Below are positions 30,958 through 41,984 of a DNA stretch of 64,000 nucleotides, piece after piece. Each line of letters opens with the position of its first letter. Position 1 is the stretch's first letter. Under the pieces are notes generated by a model, which ran no database searches, had not been told where the DNA came from, and saw only the letters and a list, made by a program, of their open reading frames with translations. The DNA is from Tubulanus polymorphus. Lineage: Eukaryota > Nemertea > Palaeonemertea > Tubulaniformes > Tubulanidae. The stretch spans positions 13,442,850-13,506,849 of the forward strand of contig NC_134029.1 in the NCBI RefSeq assembly GCF_964204645.1, in the 5' to 3' direction. Made by a program: the position numbers and the translations under genes.

Positions 30958-31194
30958 TTAGGATTTTAAATGTTCTTTATAATATCTTTTATCACTGAAT
31001 GATTGATTACATGTATCACATTTATATGTTTCTTTTTCATTCTTTAATTCTTCTAATTTAGTTTCTAATATATCATCTTTATATTCTAGTTTCAATTTAT
31101 TCTCTAAATGTGTTTTAGTTTTATTGTGTCTTGCTTTTTGGGATTTATCTACATTGATATTACATGTTGGACAGTAGTACTTATTTGCTTCCAT
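30958..31194 (-). CDS. TIR-encoded C2H2 protein, probable N terminus of PolB
   Basis: 78 aa with two C2H2-type fingers: YYCPTCNINV..ARHNKTKTH at residues 7-29, and YKCDTCNQSF..RYYKEH near the end. The first half lies within the right TIR. The frame stops at 30958-30960, while the neighbouring frame reads on into PolB, so a frameshift probably separates a zinc-finger N terminus from the polymerase. The start is in AATTTTAATAAAAAATTTAG followed by TATTAAAATGG. Confidence 0.65.
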   Translation of the reverse strand: MEANKYYCPTCNINVDKSQKARHNKTKTHLENKLKLEYKDDILETKLEELKNEKETYKCDTCNQSFSDKRYYKEHLKS

Positions 31195-31684
31195 TTTAAT
31201 ACTAAATTTTTTATTAAAATTGATTTTAGAAGTTCAATGATTTAAATGTTATTCATGTATATGAATATTTTAAGAGTAATAGGGGTAATGGGCTTTCGGG
31301 TTAAAGGTTGAATGGTCGGTCGAGTTCATTAAAAAACAAAACATTAAAAGTAATTTAAAACTATAATATATTTTCATAACCGTGTGTATTTCAGTTGAAT
31401 AATAGAATAATTATTATTATTTGAATATATTTGATTATATGAATTTGTGTATTGTAAATAAATCAATTGGTCGCGGAGCGGAGCGGTAGCGAAGTGGAGC
31501 GACCAATTGATTTAATACAATATGCTTTTTAAATTATTGATATCTTAGAATAAATATTTAGTTATAATATAAAATACACACGGTTATGAAAATATATTAT
31601 AGTTTTAAATTACTTTTAATGTTTTGTTTTTTAATGAGCTTGACCGTTCGACCTTTGATCTGAAAGCCCATTACCCCTATTACT
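31081..31684 (-). repeat. right terminal inverted repeat of copy B
   Basis: About 604 bp, the inverse of 13362-13950. It contains the palindromic terminus (31275-31684) with the same 46-bp GC-rich centre at 31464-31509, inverted exactly relative to the left one, and the zinc-finger start codon at 31194. Confidence 0.9.
31275..31684. repeat. palindromic terminus within the right TIR
   Basis: Starts AGTAATAGGGGTAATGGGC and ends with its inverse GCCCATTACCCCTATTACT. About 110-bp outer arms are near-identical inverses. The centre is CAATTGGTCGC - 24 nt - GCGACCAATTG. The middle parts of the two halves differ. Confidence 0.85.
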
Positions 31685-31690
31685 AGTATG
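31685..31690. other. target-site duplication, right copy (AGTATG)
   Basis: Identical to 13356-13361. Confidence 0.95.
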
Positions 31691-34131
31691 AAACCTAGAA
31701 ATATGTAGCCAATTTGGAATTGGATGAAATGTTCAAATTCAAAATAAGCCATTCGACCCTGTTATCAAACATATCAGTGTTCTTTAAAACACTTGTTAAA
31801 TATCGGAGGATTTTTAAGCCGAGCTTCAAGCATTTCGATTCCTGAACTAAAATGATTATGTGGCATGTAATTATCCAAGACTATGAATATGTTTTAGGTG
31901 ACCGTTTAAGGTGTTCCTTTTATCCGGGAAGGATTTGTTTCCGTCTAAACACGTCTAAACACGATTGCGTATGCGACCGCGAGACTCGCGGTCGCTATAC
32001 GTCAGTAAGCTGCGTCTATTAATAACATAACTTGGTTTAAGAACGTGTGTATTGCTCGGTCGTTTTTCTCATCACCGAATCGACTTCTTCATATGTTATT
32101 CGCCTCTTTAATCATTTAATCAATAAACCATCGATTGTTCCCGAGCTATAGGGTATTGATTAGTCAGCACTGAAAGGGTTAACAAGAGAGAAAGTTTCTA
32201 ACGAAAGTTATCGAATCCCCAAGACAACAATATCTGCAAGCCCATGAAATTGTAAGATATAAAATAAACAGACGCTTTCTGCCTACTAAATCACCCTTCA
32301 TGCAGGGTAAATCCATTGTCGAAGATGAAAAAACAATCACTTCAATATTCTATTAAACTTAATATTTTCCTATCTATCAAATTCCATAGAAAAAAGACCG
32401 GGAACCGGGAGCCGGAACCGATTCGGCTCCCGATTCAAAATCATTTTGAATCGGGAGCCGAATCGGGAACCGGTAGCCGGCTCCCGGTTCCCGGTTCCCG
32501 GTTCAAAACCATTTTGAATCGGGAGCCGAACCGGGAACCGGGAACCGGTAGCCGGCTCCCGATTCAAAATGTGAAGCTGGTTACTTATTCGATTCGACTC
32601 TATTGCGGACAGGTAAATGTTATGATTGCGTAACTATGGTGTCTGCTCTCAAGTGCTAGCCGCAACCTTGACCACCAGTCGAGACGAGGCCAATCGAGAC
32701 GTCTAAACACATCGCGCAACCAGGTGTGCTGACCGCGAGCGTTGCCCGGAGCGTTGACCTGCATTTTGACTCGGCAACTCATAATATCTTCTTTCATTCA
32801 TTGAAGGTTTTGTGAAATAAGCGAAATCCTCGGAAATTTCTTTCCTTTTAAAAACTGCCAGCTGCTGCTACTACGTCATCATTCCGATATGTATGAAGCT
32901 ACGAGATAGATTGTACGCGTGACTTGTGATATGTAGTTTTTCCCACAGCCAAATGGGTTAATGCCCTGGGCCCGGTTTAGGTGATAATTCGAATTGAAAG
33001 TGCTTTATTCTAGTTAGTGAATTCGATGATTAAATCTATTTCACAAACGCTAATTAGGGAAGAATTTACTAATTAGAAGTATCTACAAATAGAAGTCTAA
33101 TACCTGGACACAACAAATCACCAGGTGATGGCACGAGCCAATTCAGACGTCTAAACACGATTGCGTAAACATGTCTGCTGATAAGAGCTATAGTTAACCT
33201 CTACCTCAACCACCGTAACAAAGTGGAAGCCAATGGAGACGTCTTAACAAACACCACGTGCGTGCCGATGTCTGCAACTCTAGTAAATATTTGATCAGAA
33301 CAGAATTAGAAAAGAATGGATTTATTTTCACCATTTCACCCAACATTTGAATGCTTGAAGAAGGATAAAATTATTTAAAATTACATGTTTAACTGAATGA
33401 ATTTTTTTTTTAATACCTGTTTATTTGTTTAATTTGTTTGCAACGGAAAATTTTCAGTCTTTGGCAATAATGAAAATGTCTGCTGATTGTGGTTTAACAC
33501 GAAACATTTGGACACATCAATTTATGACTAACCAATTAATGACAAACATTTAAAGGATTAAAACATAATTTCCGTGACCAGTTTAAGAAAATATGTCTGT
33601 CATTGATTCTTATGCCCCGCTCTAAATATTTTATTTGGTGAATCCCATTGTGTGTTCCTTGAGTTGAACATGTAATTGTAAATAATGTTATCCTCCCTCA
33701 AGCATTGAAATGTTGGGTGAAATGGTGAAATTAAATCCATTGTTTTCTAACACATCAATGTATTCAGTTATCGCGACTCACAGGATGATTTGACCGATCG
33801 GATGGATTTTATTTGTCAGTTTGCTAATCGACCTAAGTGACACCGCTTGCCCGGTCGTAAGAAACCAGGTGTCCTTTTATTTAAGCATATCAATCGGATT
33901 GCCCCGTGCTCTATTAAATATTGTGAATCTAGTTTTCAAAATGATATTAGTTTTCTCTGCATGTCTGCCGAATATTTGTAAACGAAATTTGGCCAGCACA
34001 TACCATGGAAATAGTTATCAATAGAATAATAGAAATGATGTTTTATTCTCTGAAGAACCATGTTGGTGCCGGGACATTTCCTCACAGAGGGAGATATCTT
34101 CAGCGAAATGGCTGATGATGTGTTTATATTT
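31691..34131. other. no supported gene; dispersed repeats
   Basis: Contains several copies of GACGTCTAAACACGATTGCG-like sequence (about 31955, 32697, 33155, 33238), also found near 51935. Short open frames here follow repeats. No gene is supported. Confidence 0.5.
32396..32571. repeat. GC-rich inverted and tandem repeat cluster
   Basis: About 175 bp built from GGGAACC/GGTTCCC, GGGAGCC/GGCTCCC and ATTTTGAATCGGGAGCC with its inverse GGCTCCCGATTCAAAAT. The arms can form several alternative hairpins. It is strikingly GC-rich within an AT-rich neighbourhood. Frames across it are repeat translations. Confidence 0.85.
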
Positions 34132-34240
34132 AGGGTTTTCTGTTATTTCACAGAAAACCCTATTGATATCCGCGTGATTATTATTAGGGTTTTCTGTTAT
34201 TTCACAGAAAACCCTATTGATATCCGCGTGATTATTATTA
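34132..34240. repeat. 54-bp tandem duplication with hairpin
   Basis: Two copies (34132-34185, 34186-34239) each contain AGGGTTTTCTGT-TATTTC-ACAGAAAACCCT, a 12-bp perfect stem with a 6-nt loop, then ATTGATATCCGCGTGATTATT. Confidence 0.9.
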
Positions 34241-35034
34241 TTATTATTTTCTTCCACACTATTTTTACCAAAAGAACATAGGCTTTGTTACCTTACCGCT
34301 GTTTCATATACAATCCATATAATATCGTTCAGCTCACTGAGATCTACAAATAGCCCGCGTGTTTTTTCACGAATCATCGTTACAAAAGCGCTGTCGGGCC
34401 GTAAACATCGAAAATTTAGCCCCATTCAATGGGGCGACATGTTTTTCGAGTCGTCATCCCGAAATCAACCCGCAGGCCGACTGTCACTTCGATTATCAAT
34501 TCAAGTATAAATGAACTAATTTATTACCGCAGACTTCACATTCAGTCGCGGTCTTCAAACAGTGATTTTAACAATAGCCCATTTTCCTCGTCAAATCATA
34601 TTACCGATACACTGGACATTTACTACTTTAGATTGTAAAAGCACTGTCGAGCCGTAAACATCGACGATTCGACGTGTGTTACTCCATCGTCGTTCCGGGG
34701 ATCAGCTGCGAGTTTCTCCTCATCATGAACCTACGTGAAGTGAGCCTGTTATTCCAGCCTCGTATTCAGATATAGTGTGTACACACTGTACAGCTGCCTT
34801 TAGATACTGGTTGACATGAAATGTATAACTTAGCATGACGGAGCGATGATAACTAACGTTAACGTTAGTATATAGCATCGGATACTGATACTCAAATTTC
34901 TCTGAAACAAAAACTCCAGGTTTCGTAAAAACTGAGTATATTACTGAATAGGCTCGATTGTTCAAGTAGATATATAAAGTAAATGTCTGTGCATCGATTT
35001 GTTCAGGTATTATTTCAACTCACGATTGCATCAT
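34241..35034. other. no supported gene
   Basis: No coding evidence. An 18-bp perfect palindrome ACTAACGTTAACGTTAGT lies at 34852-34869. Confidence 0.5.
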
Positions 35035-35680
35035 TCCGCGACAATTCAATATTTTGGTTTTGTCGCCCGCGACAATTCATTATTTTGGTTTTATCGCCCG
35101 CGACAATTCAATATTTTGGTTTTATCGCCCGCGATAATTCATTAATTCGGTTTTATCGCCCGCGACAATTCAATATTTTGGTTTTATCGCCCGCGATAAT
35201 TCATTAATTCGGTTTTATCGCCCGGGACAATTCAATATTTTGTTTTTATCGCCCGCGACATTCCGCGACAATTCAATATTTTGGTTTTTGTCGCCCGCGA
35301 CAATTCATTATTTTGGTTTTATCGCCCGCGACAATTCAATATTTTGGTTTTATCGCCCGTGATAATTCATTAATTTGGTTTTATCGCCCGGGACAATTCA
35401 ATATTTTGTTTTTATCGCCCGCGACAATTCATTATTTTGGTTTTATCGCCCATGACAATTCAATATTTTGGTTTTATCGCCCGCGATAATTCATTAATTT
35501 GGTTTTATCGCCCGGGACAATTCAATATTTTGTTTTTATCGGCCGCGACAATTCATTATTTTGGTTTTATCGCCCGCGACAATTCATTATTTTTGTTTTG
35601 TCACCCGTGACAATTCAATATTTTGGTTTTGTCACCCGCGACAATTCATAATTTTGGTTTTGTTGCCCGTGGTTTTGTCG
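35035..35680 (+). repeat. 31-bp satellite array, about 21 units
   Basis: Unit consensus resembles CGCGACAATTCA followed by ATATTTTGGTTTTATCGCC. Two variant types (AATTCAATATTTTGG and AATTCATTAATTCGG or AATTCATTATTTTGG) partly alternate, suggesting a higher-order dimer. It lies directly next to a LINE fragment. Confidence 0.9.
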
Positions 35681-35699
35681 GAACATTAAGTTTTTTGGT

Positions 35700-36015
35700 C
35701 GAACAGTGTGTTAAGGTCGTTTTGGAGTTTACTCGGTCTGGTATATTTTGGATTACTGTGTATGTCATTTGTCAGGAGATTAAACAGAAGACGACTTAGG
35801 ATACTACCTTGCGTGACTCCACTAGTTAGACCGTCTCATTCCAAGATGAGGCGTTCCGTTGATTTCGGTTACAAGTTTCCGTTCAGAGATAACTGCTGAG
35901 CAATTTGGGCGACCTATCATTGATACTGTTTCCTAATAGCCTGTTTAGTAATGGCTGATGTTGAGCCTTATCAAATGCTTTGTTGAAATCCACCGTTGAA
36001 CAGGATTCTAAGACT
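35700..36015 (-). pseudogene. LINE reverse-transcriptase fragment
   Basis: On the minus strand a decayed reverse transcriptase can be read: VDFNKAFDKAQHQPLLNRLL (the FD motif of CR1/Jockey-type LINEs) near 35931-35995, and SGVTQGSILSRLLFNLLTND near 35760-35830. Stops and a frameshift lie between. It is a short 5'- and 3'-truncated piece. Confidence 0.75.
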
Positions 36016-36499
36016 GTGCAGAAAACCCATTATCGCTGCTTTGCAGCTATATTTCAGTTTGTTATGATTTTATATGTTATACTTAATCCAATGCCTAATT
36101 CTAATAATTATTCATATTTTGGCCAGGGTTATTAAGTACCAAATTTGAATTGTCACATCTACATGAACACCCATCAAATAACTGTGACGTGTTCCCCCCC
36201 CCCCCAAAAAAAAAAAAACTCCAACCAAGATTACGCTGGTTGAGTCCATAGAAACCACAGGGTTCCAGGTGTGTAATGATGAGAAGCTGTAAATGTAGCG
36301 TGACCAGAGCGCTTCTGTTAAACATCAATCTACAAGCGCGTAGATGAACTGAGAATACTGCCTCCCGAGCGCAAACAAATTAATTGATTGTTCCCAGTCA
36401 TAAAACGCTTTTAGTGCACGAGCAATGCAACCCCCAGTGATAGGAGAATGAATGCAACGTAAGACACTCAAGCCGCCTGTATCCGCCATGGCACTTTTT

Positions 36500-36570
36500 T
36501 CGTATGCTGCGTAAAATGGTTATAGTGGGATTCGAACCCAATAGCTTGTGATAAACTAGACACCTAAGTA
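36500..36570 (-). repeat. possible tRNA-derived SINE head
   Basis: The minus strand has TGGGTTCGAATCCCAC, a B-box-like sequence, preceded by a poorly matched A-box region. It does not fold into a clear cloverleaf, so it is not called as a tRNA. Confidence 0.3.
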
Positions 36571-37209
36571 ATCGAAATACCGAACAGAAATCAACATCCT
36601 CCTATTTCAATTTCCGGAATATTATTTCGCAAAAGGTTGAAAGCCTGTTTTGGTCGATGGCTAGTGACATCATCAAGATCGCCTTTTTGTTACTCCCACA
36701 GCTAAACAACTCACTTTTAACGGTTAACCGCTGAATTTGAATTTGCTGTCAAGTGTATTCTTGCTGGCTGTTGATTAAAAGATTGTGAATCATGTTTTCC
36801 GAACGTGTTAAGCTTGTCTCCGGACCAGTTGGTGGGAATATTGGTTTGAAAAAAGAGGTAGATTGCAAGATTATAAAAATCTCACTGGGTAACACTGGTG
36901 AACGCCGCGAGCATCGTACACGGTGGTGCAGGCGAGGTGTCGCGACCGCGCGGCGGCAGGGCTTTTTAATTTTGGCTTTTGCCAGTTTTGGAGTCTTGTT
37001 ATTGCCGCCACGGCCACGTTACCACCACACTCACATTGTCGCTAGGCCTACTGTACTGCCACTACTTTACTTGCTACTTACTCGACTAAATTAATTTGTC
37101 TTCATCCACGCATACTTCCCCCCTCCCCCCCCATGTTAACAAGTAATTTCTGCCAACCGAACCACCAGTCGCAGTAGCCGTAGGCAGTATACTATAGTGC
37201 AGTAGTGGG

Positions 37210-37244
37210 TACCCAGTGGCATGCCATTGCCATGCCACTGGGTA
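37210..37244. repeat. perfect 14-bp hairpin
   Basis: TACCCAGTGGCATG, a 7-nt loop, then CATGCCACTGGGTA. Confidence 0.85.
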
Positions 37245-37584
37245 TAGGCCTATGTTGCCCGTACACAGTCACCACCTACTAGGCCTTAAATATTCCAACA
37301 ACCATTCCAAATCCAGCAACAAAAAATAAACAATAAATTTTAAGGCCTCGAAACAGAAGAATGGTAGTTCCCTGTATTCAGAGTCAATGAAAATGTATTT
37401 CTTGTTGCAGATAGATAGCCTAACCAATTTCAGGATAAGTACTTTTCATTCCTTTATTTATATACGTAGCCTAACTGTTTAATCCTGGCCCTGGCCACTG
37501 AGGGTGTATGCATTAGGTCTGGTCCCAGTTTCACTGAGCTAGTTAGCCAACAATTAAGCTGAGAAATTTTGTTAAGTGGCAATT

Positions 37585-37845
37585 CAGGGGCAGATCAGGA
37601 GAGTATACAGGGGTGTACACCCCTTAAAACTTTTAAGTTGCACTGAAATTTAAAGGAAAAATTAAAAATATCAACAAGTATTTTTAAAAAGCTTATATTC
37701 CAAAACATGTTCTCTGTAGGCCTACTTCCAAAATATAGGTATTATGTTTTCTGATGATCTGGTGCCCTTTTGATTTTTAATTATATATGATACTGATACG
37801 TATGCCCTATTTTTGGCTGCACCCCTCCCTGAATCAGTCTGCCTG
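37585..37845. mobile_element. 261-bp hAT-like MITE
   Basis: The left end CAGGGGCAGATCAGG and an inner CAGGGGTGTACACC are mirrored by the inverse at the right end (CAGGCAGACTGATTCAGGG then GGGGTGCAGCC). CAATT flanks both sides (37580-37584 and 37846-37850), a possible 5-bp target duplication. No coding sequence. Confidence 0.5.
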
Positions 37846-38289
37846 CAATTAAGAGGATGTTTATAGATAATTTGATTTAGAGGAATCTTTTAATTTAGTG
37901 CCTGATGTTAGGCCTTCCACAGCCTGGTAGAGGTGGTTTAGGTGAACAAGTTGGTCTTCACACTGCAGGACTTTTAGGTGAAGGTGAAACTGGCCCTTGT
38001 TTATGCATAGGCTACTGTGTGTGCACGCTTATCTTTATGCTTATTCAATTAGAATACCCATGTAGCTACCAAATAAGCACCGCTTCAGAGGATTTTAGAA
38101 ATTTTCACTTCAATAACACTGTGTTCTATTTTTGGGCACTAGCTACTATTATGCACAATCAATCTATCACATTGATATACATATATGTGTCACTTCTTTT
38201 GCATATAGTAGGGTCTTACAGTAACCAGTGTGCTCTCTCACACCTCCCTGTGATATTGGCCTGAGACTGACAAATAATCTTTTTTGTAG
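37846..38289. other. probable 5' region of the SGNH-Ulp1 gene
   Basis: The initiating exon was not identified. A 119-codon frame at 37905-38264 starts with Gly-rich sequence but no donor site gives the correct phase to the next exon, so it is not used. Confidence 0.35.
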
Positions 38290-39033
38290 CGTATTGTTCT
38301 CGTAGCAGACAGCATTTTAAAGTATGCTGGGCTAGATGGTGTAGGCTTATTTGAATGGACAAGGATCGTGTGCCCCGGAGGAACCATTGAAACATTGATG
38401 GAAGGTAATTTCTCGGTTCAGTACTGATTTATATTGTTCATTTTCATTGGGTAACTGATTAGTTGTATATTACAGAATTGAAAAAGGTGAAGATGCTGAA
38501 TGTGGAACAACTAATCGTCCATGTTGGAACAAATAATATGACGCGTGATGTCCCGCTTGAGATTGTTCTGCGAAGACACGTTGAATTAATTCGATTGTTG
38601 CTCTATAAATGTACTGGGACCATCATTGTACCAGCTCTTTTTCCTCGATGTGATGAGTAAGTATCAAGAATAGATTTTTCTTGAAGTACTATATTTATGA
38701 TCGATGTAATGATTTTTAAATTTCTTTCTTTTTTAAAGTTTCGATGCTGACACAAAGATATTTCATTACAATGAAATGCTGCACCGCGAATGCTTTACAC
38801 TTGGTGTAAAGTTCGTTGATTTTCACTTCTCAAGAGATCTCCTTTCACCATAAGTAATCGTTTAATTTTAATAAGCCCAGTAGGTTATGTGCATTTTTTC
38901 GCGATTTAAACTAACTTGTTTTTTTCTAAATTTTGTGATCTAGGACTGACTTATTACACCCCAGCCGTAAGGGAAATCAGTTCATAAATAACAGGATAAT
39001 GGAACTACTGCTATTGAAAAATGAAGATGAAAT
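38290..39033 (+). pseudogene. SGNH-hydrolase exons (four exons, one donor site mutated)
   Basis: Exons 38290-38404, 38476-38656, 38739-38849 and 38944-39033 join in phase. They encode an SGNH/GDSL-type esterase: block I VLVADSILKY, block III-like IVHVGTNNMT, and block V TDLLHPSRKGN with the catalytic Asp/His pair. Introns have AG acceptors and GT donors except after exon three, where ATAAGT stands at 38850-38855 in place of GTAAGT, so that without splicing the frame hits TAA. In this family the domain hydrolyses esters. Its role in a transposon is unknown. Confidence 0.7.
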
Positions 39034-39127
39034 GTACGTAGAATTGCATTATTTTATCCAATTACCAGGTATGCAAACTACATAAATTTTATGATTGTAC
39101 TGGAAATAATGAATGATTCTTAATCAG

Positions 39128-40085
39128 GTGCCCTCAATACTTTCCATATGAGATTGAAAAGATGCAAAGAAGTAGAGCAGTCCATCGACGAAAGGTAATC
39201 ATTTAGCATTGATACCCTAGAAAATGAATGATTTGCAATTAGTTTTTATAACTTGAATACGAAACCACTTTATTCAAAATCCTTGCATTGAATTAATGAA
39301 TCATATTGATAGCTGATAGCAAAAAACAAATTGAAGGATGATCAAGCAAGAGCATGGGATGATTCAACAATAGTGGTAAAGTTGTTTTCCTAAGTGATTT
39401 GTACGTGATTTATCTTTATAAAGTTAGATATATTTTAACAGTTTTTTGTATCCTTCAATCCAGTATAGCAGTTTTGACGTTGCGCATCATACAAGGAAAC
39501 AATTCTGTTGTGTAGATCAAAGAGCCTTTTTCACATTCGACCAGGTACATATCATCTCAAGAACTTATGATTTAATATTAGTTTGGTCACTTTTATTTCA
39601 CAATTACCTAAAGGCTGTGCATGCACAAATCTGTCTTTTTTTTCCAGTACATGACTAAAATTGATGTGGCTGGTGTTGCTATTTGTTTAAAGCCTAAATT
39701 ATTTACTCCTTTTTATCAGACTAAGAACGTGAGTAATATGTTTCTCGAAATGAAATTATAGAAATTCATTGGTATTGGTATGATTTATGCTGTAAAGCTT
39801 TGTTTTCATATTCAGGGATGCTACAATAGAAGTTGTCACAATACTAAAAGATTTAACAGAAAAAGGAAGTCAGTGGAACATGTAAGTTTGATGCCCTTTC
39901 TGCGAGACGCGGGTTCATTTTTGTTATTTTTGCTTAGATGTTGAAGCAAAAACAGATTAATGTGCTCTCCCACATTAGGTTATTCATCCACAGACGGATC
40001 CTGCTGACTCGACATGTTTTTGCGGAGTTGAATTCACCAATTGGAAAGATCTTCTAGACCATGTTAGTTTAAACCATACTGAAAT
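39128..40085 (+). CDS. middle exons with C2H2 finger
   Basis: Exons 39128-39194, 39313-39375, 39464-39544, 39648-39729, 39816-39881 and 39979-40085 are bounded by AG and GT and keep one frame. Recognisable parts are CPQYFPYEIEKM, a Cys/Lys/Arg-rich GCYNRSCHNTKRFNRKRK and the C2H2 finger CFCGVEF..LLDHVSLNH. The last exon joins in phase to the large exon at 40247. Nearly all small introns are 65-160 bp. The partner domains upstream (SGNH) and downstream (Ulp1) show it is one gene. Confidence 0.6.
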
Positions 40086-40246
40086 GTAAGTACAACATAA
40101 TTCAATTAATTTAGTACCTACAAATCTAAATGACTTAATGCAAATGACTCAGAGATACCCATGTTTTATGTTAGGCCTATATGGGTAATTTCATACTCTA
40201 TCTATTGATATGTCTAAAAAAAGTGAGTTGATAATGTGTATTTCAG

Positions 40247-41436
40247 GCGGACAATGGAGGAAGAAGGAAAGGACGCGGCTTGTGACAATTTCTCGGAAGG
40301 AACGATAGAGGAAGCAGAAAAGATGCAGGAAGATAGTTCGAAAGAAAGGATAGAAAGATTAAAGATGCAGGAAGATAGCTGGATGGAAAACAAAAAACAG
40401 CTAAGTATCACAGGTGGTGGAGGTATCGAACCAATCATAATTGATGATAGTGATGAGAATGATTCTGATGATGAACATGTATGTAGAAGAAATTTTAGTT
40501 ACAATCCAACAGAAATGTGCCTCAATGACTATCAGTTTTTGAAAATTCCACCTGTTATGCCATCAAAGGTCACGTCATTCAGAATTTGTGACATGTCTAA
40601 TTCATGTCATTTGGCTGATGATGCCCCCACTATGCCCCACAAAAATCAGTTGGAGGACATAAAAGCACAGATGCAGTCAAGGATTGTCCGTGACCCTTCC
40701 ATTAATATCCATGTGAGACTCGATACAGGCTGCTATTCTATTGATCAGATTAATAGGTTTCTTTTCTTACATTATGCTAAAACCAAACAACAAGATCTTT
40801 TTGCCATGAATCTTTGGGTAAATAGTAAGCCTTTAAGCCCCACTGATTCAGTCGATTGGGAACAGATTCAAGCATTTTCAAATATGCTCTTTTCCTTAAA
40901 ACCCTCTCAACAATTTCCAGTTGGTAATAATAATAGCGTATCTGTATCAGAACTTCAGACGATGACTAATCAAAAATGGTTTGAAGGATCTGTGTTAAAT
41001 GCTTTTGCATCTATGATAAATGAACAGTACTGTAATATTCATGCATTTATGATGCCACTTACATTTGATGCTAAGAAATATGTTTCAAATTTATATAAAA
41101 GATTCGGTCCTAATCCACTCATAAGTTGTGATAAACTAATTTTTTTCCTGCATGTTGGCACCCAAAACGATTTCGTATTTCTAAATTCTTATGGACATGT
41201 TGTTGCCAATCATTATGCACTAGCAGTTTTTTACCCAAAAAGTAACAAACTGTGTTATGCTGGTACACTAGCATGGGATTGTCCAAGGGAATTTAAAAAT
41301 CATTTAAGATCTGTTTTGAAAGGTTTGAATTGCCCTGATCCTGTTTATATCCACCTCCATGATCCTCATTTTGTTACTGAAAATTCAGTGCATGTATGTA
41401 GTAATAATTGTACTAGTTATTACCCACTCCAATCAT
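40247..41436 (+). pseudogene. Ulp1-type cysteine peptidase, N-terminal part, cut by hAT insertion
   Basis: The large exon starts after TTTCAG at 40246. It encodes an acidic helical linker (residues rich in Glu/Lys), a Ser/Asp stretch (IDDSDENDSDDEH), then the peptidase. A His in NHYALAVFYPKS and an Asp in LAWDCP about 20 residues later match the C48 pattern. The frame runs into the hAT terminus at 41437. The rest of the domain, with the Gln and catalytic Cys, resumes at 45252 in the same frame. Confidence 0.7.
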
Positions 41437-41984
41437 CAGGGCTTCTAGTGGTCCTATTTTCCTATTTTTTCCTATTTTTTAGTGCTTGTCCTATTTTGTC
41501 CTATTTTTATATGAAAAAGTCCTATTTGTCCTATTTTCTCTCATTTTCCAGCTCGTCGACGACTTTTTATCGACAAAAATGTTCTTTATATCTTTTCATA
41601 TGATGTGAAACACCATTTTGAGTGTTTGGTAGAACCTGCAGCATTCATGTTCGGTAAGTTCTGGCTATACAACTTCTTTTCTAATCTTTATATCCTAACA
41701 TGCCCAATGATTTTGTTCCAAATGTCACATGTTGCAGTGCAACTGGGCTTTGGCTATATGAGGGTTACAAACCAGAGGTGGTCGAGAAGTCAATATCTTT
41801 TCATCCAAACATTTCTTGATTATAATGCTAATTCTTTTGGGTCCGCCTCAGGTATACATTGCCAAGTATCACCACAGGGATGCTCTGTTGTGATCTAGCT
41901 GTGTGCAGTGACAATACTGAAAGCAATTATGGATTGCTTTGATTGTTGCCACTGCTTTAAATATTGTAACCTTAGACAGGAACA

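Larger units (their letters stand above)
13362..31684. mobile_element. complete Polinton/Maverick element (copy B), 18.3 kb
   Basis: The element has a 6-bp target duplication, AG...CT termini, about 0.6-kb TIRs, and the hallmark genes of Polintons: integrase, packaging ATPase, double-jelly-roll-type capsid protein, penton-like protein and protein-primed PolB. Genes form two convergent blocks meeting at about 19.0-19.3 kb, plus strand on the left and minus strand on the right. Base composition is markedly more AT-rich than the flanks. Lesions in PolB, integrase and at least four other genes show it is not intact. I find no adenain-like maturation protease, which most Polintons carry. Confidence 0.95.
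36016..37584. other. no supported gene
   Basis: Contains a C12/A13 homopolymer junction at about 36194-36218, a possible tRNA-derived SINE trace near 36500-36560 and a perfect 14-bp hairpin at 37210-37244. A 100-codon frame at 36792-37094 has no domain and a biased composition, so it is not called. Confidence 0.5.

Noticed and set aside
34018-34257. Tandem-repeat protein in frames across 34018-34281
   Set aside because: The frames follow the 54-bp DNA duplication and have no start context or domain.
34852-34869. Perfect palindrome ACTAACGTTAACGTTAGT as regulatory site
   Set aside because: Isolated short palindrome with no gene or repeat context.
35035-35680. CRISPR array (31-bp repeats)
   Set aside because: Units are head-to-tail without spacers; it is a satellite in eukaryotic DNA.
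36500-36570. tRNA gene on the minus strand
   Set aside because: Only the B-box-like segment is convincing; acceptor and anticodon stems do not pair.
36792-37094. 100-codon open frame as host gene
   Set aside because: No domain, no splice context, and composition shifts within the frame.
37905-38264. First exon of the SGNH-Ulp1 gene
   Set aside because: Available donors do not give phase 0 for the exon at 38290.
41605-41898. 97-codon open frame upstream of the hAT transposase
   Set aside because: No similarity or motif; the transposase at 41985 has its own complete finger and start, so this is probably the 5' untranslated region.
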